Shown here piece by piece: positions 56,572-64,000 of a DNA stretch of 64,000 nt. The stretch is from Micractinium sp. NFX-FRZ (taxonomy: Eukaryota; Chlorophyta; Trebouxiophyceae; Chlorellales; Chlorellaceae). Location of the stretch: positions 35,931-99,930 of the forward strand of contig JAPTJF010000215.1 of the NCBI GenBank assembly GCA_029339195.1, written 5' to 3'. How positions within the stretch are numbered: the first letter of the stretch is position 1; each line of letters begins with the position of its first letter. The position numbers were made by a program, and so were the translations under genes. The notes under the pieces are model-generated. The model was not told the DNA's origin. It searched no databases and saw only the letters and a program-made list of their open reading frames with translations.

Positions 56572-57873
56572 CTTGCCGATTACTGGCGGCACCGTGGTCA
56601 GCCCACAGTTGGGCGCCCTGAAGGTGCGCAGCTGGAGCAGGGGCGCCAGGTGCTGCCAGCTGTCGGGCGAGAGCGGGTTGCTTCCCACGTGTAGATGCCG
56701 CAGGTTTGTGAGCACGCTGAGAGCCGCGGGGATGCCTGTGAGGTTGCAGTCCCGGACACACAGCTCGGTCAGCCCTGTCAGGCCGGCCAGGCGCTCCCAG
56801 TCTGCCAGCTCGCGATTCTCTGAAATGTCCAGCTGACGGAGGCCTGTCAGGGTGGAGAGGGCTGGAGAGAGGGCCGAAAAGTTGCAACCAGGGACGACTG
56901 CAGCCTCCAGGTGGGGCAGGGCTGCCAGTGGCGCCAGACTGCCTGACATCCGCTCGCTGCTGTCGCACTCAAACTGCCGCAGGGCGCTGAGCATGCTGAG
57001 GGAGGCTGGCAGGGTGTCCAGCTCGCAGTGCCCCATGTCCAGGTGGGTCAGCGCCGTCAGCGCTGCCCAGGCTGGGACCTCGACGATTGGACAGCCCCAA
57101 AGTTGCAGGCACTGCAGCTGGCGCAGGCTGCCCAGCGGCTGCAGCTGGGCGCTTGTTGAGAGCGGGTTGATGGTGAGGTTGAGGGCGCGCAGTGCGTGCA
57201 GGGAGGTGAGCGGCTGGCAGGTGTCAATGCCGCATGAGTTGAGCAGGAGCTCTGTCAGCTGTGTGTGCTGTGCGATGCGGTCCAGCTGCTCTCTAGTGAC
57301 ATCCATACCGACCAGGTGCAGGTCAACCAGAGTCGGCACTGCAGGGCGCCAAGGGTTGGAGGGCATGAGGGCAGGAAAGCAGCAGCAGCAGTGCATCAAG
57401 GGACGAATCGCACAGCATCAGGGGGTGAACAGCAGGGCAAAGCGGATAGACGTCAGGGCAATTGTCTGCTGCGCAGAGTGGCACAAGTGACTGCCCAATA
57501 GGCATAGTGCAAGCGGAAGCTCACGTGGTGGCGACGGCAGGCACACAGTCGGGTCATCGGGCGGGTATTCTACAGCACCGTTGCTGTAGACAGCCAGCCT
57601 GCGCACTGCAGGGCGCCGCGCCGCCAGCCATGCCCACAGGCTGGCCGACTGCTCGGAGGACGTTTGGTAATCCTCTGCTAGCTTCACCTCCAGCTCGCCC
57701 CACCACAACGTGCTGTGGTAATGTGAGCAATCCATCAAAGTGTGGCAGCAGCAGGCCAATCTGGCCCTGTCCTGGGCAGGCGCGAGCGCCGCAATCCGCC
57801 CCAGCACCTCGCCTGGCAGGTGCAGCAGCTTCAGCTGTGCTGCTCCGGCTGCATGCCGCCTGGTCAACAGCAT
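56389..57873 (-). CDS. F-box/leucine-rich repeat protein 1
   Basis: Two exons on the minus strand (57873-57525, 57338-56389) give 432 residues. Exon 1 has an F-box-like segment (LKLLHLPGEVLGRIAALAP, then RARLACCCHTLMDCS) and WWGELEVKLAEDYQ. Exon 2 is about twelve leucine-rich repeats, for example LTELLLNSCGID, LTHLDMGHCELDTLPASLS, LRQLDISENRELADW and VEDLNLGGNHELAGGW, ending TWKTTVL. F-box/LRR proteins usually select substrates for SCF ubiquitin ligases; whether this one binds Skp1 is unknown. The single intron follows the first base of a codon, in the same place as in the paralogue at 59.2-61.1 kb. Confidence 0.82.
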
Positions 57874-59217
57874 CAAGGGGGAGCTGCATGCGCCAGGGGA
57901 ATGGCCACGATGGTGGAGGTGTCTGACCGACACCAAACAAATGGCACCGGGCGGGCGGGGCAGCAGGCTGACAAGGCGGCGGGGTGTGGGGCGCAGGTCG
58001 CGCGCAATGGCGGGTCTAATAGCCCCGGTCGGCTCAGCTAACCTCTCTTGTCGAGGCGGGAGTCCTCCCGCCAGAGCGGGGCTGGAGCGGTCCTGCGTGC
58101 CCTGGCAAGAAGCAGTGTTGCCTCGTATAAGATGTGGGGCCGCCTCGGCTACTGCTATATGGAGTGGAGAGGTGTGAATAGACGCCACGCTGCTCAAGGT
58201 TCAGTTGGCAACGCGAGTGCGGCGGGCACAGCGCAGTGCGGCGTCGGCGGCGCCTGCAGAAGGCGTGCCCGGTGACCTGCCCGACCAGCTCAACGCATCC
58301 CCTCGATCTCGTATCCTTGAGCGTGCAGTGACCAAATAAAGGGGCACACCTTGTCGGAACAGCTATATAAAAGCAAGGGGAGGCCAGCTGAACCTGACGG
58401 CAGTTGGGAGTGCGGCCTGGCGGCACAGTGCAGCATGGCGGGCGGGAGAATGCATTGACCAACGTGCCATGGTGTCCCATGCGAGCTGCCTTGCTGCGGC
58501 CCGCACGGTACAGTCCCGGCCACGTGTGCTCGCACAGGGAGGATTCTGTGTATTGCACACCTTTATTTGTGCCTTCTCCGCTCTCACTACTTCCCGCACT
58601 ATCTTTCCTTGCGCCTGCTGGGGTAACACTGCCAGCCCTTCGGCCTATCTGAAAGGACAGAGCTCCTTTGTCACCACAATTCACATATGGGGTCGGCATT
58701 GAGCAGCTTAACAGTGGGCAAGCAGGTATCAAGGCACGCCGCGAATGCCAGCGTGAAAGCACCGGCTGTGTCACTTCAGTAGATATAAGAGGGAAAATCT
58801 GCAAAGGAGTGTACAAGCGCTGGCGCATATGTGGCCTCGTTACCATGAGCAAGTGCAGCCTCAGGAGCCAGACACCCAACTCTGCCAAGCGGCGGCCATG
58901 ACGCCCCAGAGCCTTGCAGACAGGTGGGCGCACACGCCAACAAGTCCATGGCACGCGGCGTGCAAGTGGGCCCGCACGTTGGCGCCCCACGTGCCGTGCG
59001 TAGGGTTGCACCTGTGGGATGGCAGGCAGGCGGGTGGCGGCAAAGTTGACTGCGAAGCTTGTGGACAAGCAAGTGTGTGGCTGCTGCCATCGGACACCGG
59101 CAGAGGATGGCTCCTTTGGCGAGCAGAATGCCACGGGTGTGCAAAACAACCATTCTGACACAGGTGGCACTTTCCAGCAAGGTGCAGCCACCGCTGTGGC
59201 ACCTCAAGCAAGGGAGC
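57874..59217. other. Spacer between LRR genes with TATA-like box
   Basis: 1.34 kb upstream of LRR gene 1 and downstream of LRR gene 2. GC falls between about 58300 and 58820. A textbook-looking TATA box, TATATAAAAG at 58364-58373, faces the plus strand, where no recognised gene follows. A long minus-strand open frame through here shows no domain. Confidence 0.45.
58364..58373 (+). promoter_or_regulatory. TATA-box-like element
   Basis: TATATAAAAG in plus orientation within a lower-GC patch. Only short open frames follow (58404-58702), with no recognised product. It may drive a noncoding or small transcript, or be chance. Confidence 0.3.
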
Positions 59218-61075
59218 CTACGTGTTGTGGCGCCACGTCATGAGGCCAGGAAGGCCCGCCACCACAGCTTGTAGACCATCATCGTTGCCGCAACCGTCAG
59301 TGTTCAGTCTCTGAAGCTGGCTGAGGGGCGCCAGGTGCTGCCAGCCACCTGCCAGCTGGGCGTTCGAATGCACAAGCAGTGCCTGCAATGAGGTAAGCCT
59401 GGCGACCACCGGTGGCACCTCGGCCAGCCCACAGTCGTGCGCCCACAGGGTGCGCAGCTGGAGCAGGGGCGCCAGGTGCTGCCAGCTGTCAGTTGAGAGC
59501 GGGTCGTCCCCCAGACCCAGCTCCTGCAGAGCAGTGAGCGTGCTGACCACGCGCGGCACCTCGGTCAGCTGACAGTTGCTGGCAGTGAGAGTGCGCAGCT
59601 GGAGCAGTGGTGCCACGTGGTGCCAACTGTCAGCTGAGAGCGTGTTGCCTGCCAAATCCAGCTCCTGCAGAGCGGTGAGCGTGCTGACCACATGCGGCAC
59701 CTCGGCCAGCTGACAGTAGCTGGCAGTGAGGGTGCGCAGCTGCAGCAGCGGCGACAGGTGCTGCCAGCTGTCAGCTGAGAGCGGGTTGTGCTCCAGACTC
59801 AGCGTTTGCAGGGCGGTGAGCGTTCTGACCACCCGTGGCACCTCGGTCAGCTGGCAGTAGCTGGCAGTGAGGGTGCGCAGCTGCAGCAGAGGCGACAGGT
59901 GCTGCCAGCTGTCAGCTGAGAGCGGGTTGCTTCCGAGGTCTAGGTGCCGCAGGTTTGTGAGCTCGCTGAGAGCCGCAGGGATGGCTGCCATACTGCAGTC
60001 CCCAGCAGACAGCTTGGTCAGCCCTGCCAGGCCGGCCAGGTGCTCGCAGTCAGCCAAGTGCCCGCCTCCTGAAATGTCCAGCTGACGGAGCCCCGTCAGG
60101 GTGGAGAGGGCTGGAGAGAGGGCTGTGAAGTTGCAGCAAGAGACGTCTGCAGCCTCCAGGTGTGGCAGGGCTGCCAGCGGCGCCAGGCTGCCCGACAGCA
60201 TGCTGTTGTGATGGCACTTGAACTCCCGCAGGGCGCTGAGCATGCTGAGGGAGACTGGCAGGCACTCCAGCCAACAGTACCCCACATCCAGGCAGGTCAG
60301 CGTCGCCAATGCTGCCCAGGAGGCTGGCAGCTCACTCAGTGGACAGCACCAGAGCTGCAGGCTCTCCAGCTGGCTCAGGCTTCCCAGCATGTGCAGCTCG
60401 GCGCGGGTCGCCGGGTTGTGGGAGAGGCCGAGGTCGCGCAGTGCGTGCAGTGAGGTGAGCCGCTCGCAACTTACACGGCCGTTTAGGAGGAGCCTTGTCA
60501 GCTGCGTGTGCTGCACGATGCTCTCCAGCTGCTCGCTAGTGATGTCATGCATGGGCAGGTACAGGTCTACCAGGGATGTCACTGCAGGGAGCCAAGGATT
60601 TGAGGGCGGGAGGGCAAGGTTGAGCAGCTGGAATTCAAGGCGAATAGCAAGGCGGAGGAATTGACAGCATGGCGGATTTCTGCTGCACGGAGTGGAACAC
60701 GCATATCCAACACAAGTATTAGGCAGCAGGAAGCTCACGTGGTTGAGAGGGCAGGCGCATAGCTGTGCAGACGAGCAGGTCCTCTTTGCAAATGGCCATG
60801 CTGAAGACGCGCAGCGAGCGCACTGCCGGACGTCGCATTGCCAGCCATTCCGACAGGCTGGCCGCCTGCTTAAAGGACCTCTGCTGATCCTCTGCTAGAG
60901 CCACCTCCATCTCGCCCCACCACAGCGCGCTCTGGTGCCGTGAGCAATCCCGCAGGCTACGGCAGCAGCAGGCCAGCCTGGCCCTGTCCCGGGGAGGCAT
61001 GAGCGCCGCAATCTGACCCAGCACATCGCCGGGCAGGTGCAGCCCCAGTGGCGGCTCGGCAGCTGCCTCGGTCAT
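59218..61075 (-). CDS. F-box/leucine-rich repeat protein 2
   Basis: Two exons on the minus strand (61075-60739, 60581-59218) give 566 residues. Exon 1 has the F-box-like core (LGLHLPGDVLGQIAALMPP, RARLACCCRSLRDCS, WWGEMEVALAEDQQ). Exon 2 is a long LRR array with about 134 more residues than paralogue 1. The extra length comes from four tandem 47-residue units (two LRRs each) such as LRTLTASYCQLTEVPRVV and NPLSADSWQHLSPLLQ. The intron site and phase match paralogue 1. It is probably an SCF substrate adaptor by family, but this is unproven. Confidence 0.82.
59451..60014 (-). repeat. Four 141-bp tandem units within LRR gene 2
   Basis: The string tgcgcagctg or close variants recurs at 59451, 59592, 59733 and 59874, exactly 141 bp apart. 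Each unit encodes 47 residues (two LRRs). The units remain very similar at nucleotide level, especially the last two. Confidence 0.85.
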
Positions 61076-61523
61076 GGCACAAGGACAAGTGGTTGCTGCA
61101 AGGGATACGGGGCAGGGCAGAGGCCGTGGGGGCGAAAGAGATGGAAGCTGCCTGCCAGAGGCAGAGTGAGGTTGCCCGGCGCGTGCGCGGGCGCCCGGGG
61201 CACAGGGGCGCCCGGCGCAGGAGGCCGACAACACTACAGGGCTCGCCTTTGTGGGCGCCCTGTAGCGCGCAGCGCACCTCTCTCGTCTCCTCAGATTCCA
61301 GAAAGCACGGCTGGACCGCGCTCCAGAGCCACTGGCCGACGGTGACCGAATCTGGTAGCGCGTGGCAAGTGCAGTGCGCCTTTACAGCTGGAGGTGCCCC
61401 CTGGTGTAGGGCGCAGGTGAATATGAGAGATGGCAGCAGTCGGGGGCTGCTAACCTCACAGCGCAGCGTGGGGACCCAGTGGCGCCATGCTGTGCCGCCC
61501 GGCACAGCGGCGGGGCATGGAAG
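61076..61523. other. Spacer between LRR gene 2 and truncated AMSH copy
   Basis: 448 bp holding the LRR gene 2 promoter and the unknown 5' junction of the duplicated block. No AMSH exons 1-3 or Gln-rich linker are found here. Confidence 0.45.
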
Positions 61524-63165
61524 CCCAGCAACGGGGGCGGTGTGGCGGAGGTGAAGAAGCTGCAGCAGATTCGGGATGTGCATGTGTCGGTGGCGCTGAT
61601 GGACGAGTTCATGCGGTGAGGGAGGGGTGGGGCAGGGTGGGCATTGAGCAGCCTACGGGGCAGGTGTGGGGCAGGTGCCGGGTGGGCTGAACGTTTGGCA
61701 GGTGTCGGCGTGTGGTTAGGGCGTTGGTGCGCAAGCGCTTGCTGGCTACCGCCGTGTTGGCACTGGTGGGGCCTCCAACCGTGGATGGATGGCTGTCCTT
61801 GGGCAGCGCCCTTGAGGAGCGCCAGCGTGGCGGTGGCCTGCCTTCTCCGGCCCGCCATCCACTCCACCCTCCCCCTGACCCATTCCCTCCCTGTGCCTCG
61901 CCTCCCCCAACACCCGTCCCCCAGGTACGCGGTCAGCAACACGCGGCGTGGCATCGAGTCGTGCGGCATCCTGGCGGGCAGCCTGTCCGCCGACGACGCC
62001 GTCTTCACCATCACCACGCTCATCGTGCCCAGGCAGCAGGGCACCTCGGACACGGTGGGTGCAGGCGCAGTGGGGTGGGCAAGATGGCACATGAAGCGCT
62101 GTGGGTTGGTGATGTCAACAGGGGGATCTTCAGATACTGTGGGGTGGGGTGCAGCAGAAGCAGGGCAGGGTGTCTGCGTGCACCCTAAGCAGGAGGGCGC
62201 ACCGTGCACGGCAGGGCTGGGCCGGATGCAGCGGGGGACGGGGCCTGTGCATGTGAGGAGGGCTGGGTGGGTGGGTGGGGGGGGGGGCAGTGGGTGGCAG
62301 TGAGCGCAACAGGAGGGCACAAGGCCCTTTCCAGCCACCCACCCGGCCCCCGGCCCCAGCCGCACCCCCATGCTCGCCTCCAGGCAGAGACATGCCAAAG
62401 GAGGGGCGGCAGCTGTGGGCTGTCATCAGACATCATCATCGTGCCCCTGCCGCCCTGCCCCTGCTGCCCCATCCCCCCTCTGCCCCTTCTGCCCCACCCC
62501 CACGCTCCCTGGTTTCGTTCAGGTGGAGATGCTGAATGAGGAGGAGATCTTCGAGGTGCAGGACAGCCGGGCGCTGTACCCGCTGGGCTGGATTCACACC
62601 CACCCCACCCAGACCTGCTTCCTCTCCTCCGTCGACATCCACACGCACTGCGGCTTCCAGGTGGGGGCCGCGAGGGGCAGGTGTGGCTGAGCCTGGGACC
62701 ATACAGGGCAGCTGGCTGAGTGGCTGGGGCAGGAGGGCGGCGTACAGTGGGGCTGAATGGCAGGTGCCAGGCCACAGGCACAGCTCCTGACACCCAGCCT
62801 AGCAACTTGTCCTCAACTCAACCGTGCCTCCCACCCCGGCCCCACCACCTGCAATGCCTCCCTCCATCGTTCCAGCTCCTGCCCAACCCACCCTGCCCCC
62901 GCCTCCCACACGCGCCCCACCCTGTGGCCCCCCACAGACGATGCTGGACGAGGCTGTTGCCATTGTGATGGCCCCCAAGGACCCCTCCAAGCGCGTCGGC
63001 ATCTTCCGCCTCTCCACCCCCGGCGGCCTCAAGCTGGTGCAGCGCTGCCCGCAGCGCGGCTTCCACGCGCACCCGCCCACGGACAACGGGCAGCCCATCT
63101 ACGAGCTGTGCGGGCACGTGTACCTCAACCCGCGGGCCAAGTACGAGGTCATCGACCTGCGCTGA
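61524..63165 (+). pseudogene. Truncated AMSH copy keeping the JAMM catalytic domain
   Basis: Four exon pieces (61524-61615, 61925-62054, 62523-62660, 62938-63165) reproduce the last 30 codons of AMSH exon 4 and all of exons 5-7, with intact GT-AG sites, reading frame and stop. JAMM residues ([27 protein letters not shown]) are kept. Only two residue changes are seen in exon 5 (Asp to Ala in SADD-V, Lys to Arg in VP-QQ). The USP8-dimer region and Gln-rich linker are absent, and no in-frame ATG is evident near the new 5' end; the ATGs at 61487 and 61517 are out of frame. It is either a 5'-truncated pseudogene or a short gene using an unseen upstream exon. Confidence 0.7.
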
Positions 63166-63727
63166 GCTGGCGCGTGACCTGGCCTGAGCGGGTGCTGGTG
63201 CAGCGCCGTGCTGGTGCTGCCTTGCAGGGCTCAGCACGCTGTGTGCGCCAGCCAGCACCTGCCAGCCAGATGCTGTTGTACCAACACTCATGCGCTCCAC
63301 TCCCCTGTATTCTCTGCCCCCAGCACTGCTCTCCTGCAGCCCTCTGCCCTTTTGTACGCTCCGCGCGATGTAGCCCCCGTCGCGCTCTGTGCCCTTCTTC
63401 AGTATCGTTAACCCTTGTGTCCTGCGAGGCTGGCGGCCTCAGCCTGCAACCAACACCGCTCTGCCTTGTTCTTGCTGGAGCCAGTGGCGGTTTCATGGGT
63501 TGAGACCGTGTTAACGAATCAGCACGATGCAGCACAGAACACAAAGGCAGTAGTCGGGGGATGGACAGGGAGGGAGGGACGCAGGCAGGGAGGCATGCTC
63601 AGACCGGGGGGTAGCGGGACCATGTTGCCCGAGGGAGGGTCGATTGGCAGGGACATGCTGGGCACGGTGAGGAAGGGTAGGGCAAGGGTGACACGCGTGC
63701 ATGTGTGGGTCAAGGAATGCACGCTAC
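63166..63727. other. 3' flank of truncated AMSH copy
   Basis: Duplicated 3' flank, similar to 55882-56388 but with small indels. No gene. Confidence 0.45.
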
Positions 63728-64000
63728 CTAGTATATGGTGTTCCACTTGCGAAAGCAGGGCAGGTTGTTGAGCACCGCTTCCAGGCCATCCACGCTGGCA
63801 CAACCCCAGGTGTGCAGCGTATGCAGCTGGCCGAGGGGCGCCAGGTGGTGCCAGCCGCCAGCCAACTCGTGGTTCCCTCCCAAGTTCAGGTCCTCAACGG
63901 CAGTGAGCGTGCTGACCACCCGCGGCACCTCGGTCAGCTGACAGTAGCTGGCAGTGAGGGTGCGCAGCTGGAGCAGGGGCGCCAGGTGCTGCCAGCTGTC
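63728..64000 (-). CDS. Leucine-rich repeat protein 3 (partial, C-terminal end)
   Basis: The visible 91 codons encode the end of an LRR protein, with its stop at 63730-63728; the gene continues past the window edge. The last 60 or so residues (VEDLNLGGNHELAGGWHHLA, LHTLHTWGCASVDGLEAVL, ending KWNTIY) resemble LRR gene 1. The preceding part (LRTLTASYCQLTEVPRVVST) matches the tandem units of LRR gene 2. The gene thus looks like a chimera of the two neighbours. F-box content is unknown. Confidence 0.75.
   Translation of the reverse strand, partial: DSWQHLAPLLQLRTLTASYCQLTEVPRVVSTLTAVEDLNLGGNHELAGGWHHLAPLGQLHTLHTWGCASVDGLEAVLNNLPCFRKWNTIY

Larger units (their letters stand above)
61523..63905. 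repeat. Segmental duplication, copy B
   Basis: Matches 54178-56571 in the same order: the end of AMSH exon 4, exons 5-7, the 3' flank and the LRR 3' end. The left edge falls inside the coding part of exon 4. The right edge passes into sequence resembling the tandem units of LRR gene 2. Confidence 0.85.

Noticed and set aside
58034..59191. 385-codon open frame on the minus strand between the LRR genes
   Set aside because: High GC produces long chance frames. It has no domain, uneven composition, and overlaps the promoter and first exon side of LRR gene 1.
1..64000. tRNA, rRNA or snRNA genes
   Set aside because: GTTCGA-like words were checked (for example 30400, 56411, 59362) but lack tRNA stems; no U6-like or rRNA core sequence was seen by eye. 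A covariance-model scan would be the decisive test.
1..64000. Integrated virus or transposon
   Set aside because: No reverse transcriptase, transposase, integrase, capsid or long terminal repeat pattern was recognised; the duplications involve host genes.

Overview
This window looks like nuclear DNA of a green alga, most likely a Chlorella- or Micractinium-like trebouxiophyte. It is very GC-rich, and its genes have many short introns with strong GTGAGT/GTGGGT-type donors. It carries a lumen-targeted photosystem II factor (Psb27), a green-algal major lipid droplet protein and plastid-style transit peptides beside ordinary eukaryotic nuclear genes (SWC5, NUP58, NHP2, AMSH). I worked out exon structures by hand: protein-family continuity was followed across canonical junctions and reading phase was checked at every junction. 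I found 22 genes, one cut by the window end, with about 100 introns. No rRNA, tRNA, CRISPR array or intact transposon was seen.

Layout. 1-4.6 kb: Psb27, a hotdog thioesterase and a tiny SMP-type LEA protein, all +. 5-9.4 kb: a divergent pair, SWC5/BCNT (-) and a plastid VTT/DedA membrane protein (+). 10.4-12.3 kb: universal stress protein (+). 12.9-18.4 kb: a divergent pair, carbamate kinase (-) and a YrdC/Sua5-domain protein (+). 18.7-25.6 kb: major lipid droplet protein and a two-RRM RNA-binding protein (+). 27.9-31.4 kb: alpha/beta hydrolase (+). 32.2-38.6 kb: ABCG half-transporter (-), divergent from an unrecognised 224-residue protein (38.9-40.1 kb, +). 40.9-46.7 kb: NUP58-type FG nucleoporin and an organelle-targeted NDP kinase (both -). 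47.4-50.6 kb: a coiled-coil/kelch-like/FN3 protein (+). 51.0-52.2 kb: NHP2 (-), divergent from AMSH deubiquitinase (52.5-55.9 kb, +). 56.4-64 kb: a young duplicated zone with two F-box/LRR genes (-), a second AMSH copy that keeps only the catalytic half (+), and a third, chimeric LRR gene running off the end (-).

How the genes relate. Most are independent housekeeping genes. Photosynthetic or plastid roles are seen or likely for Psb27, the VTT protein, carbamate kinase and perhaps the YrdC protein. Lipid storage is represented by the droplet protein. The divergent carbamate kinase/YrdC pair shares a 321-bp promoter, and both enzymes handle carbamate-type chemistry.

The most notable points are a nuclear, intron-rich carbamate kinase with a transit-like leader; an apparently high share of GC-AG introns (seven inferred); repeated short duplications that copy splice junctions and create decoy or possible new exons; and a segmental duplication that made a truncated AMSH gene and a chimeric LRR gene.
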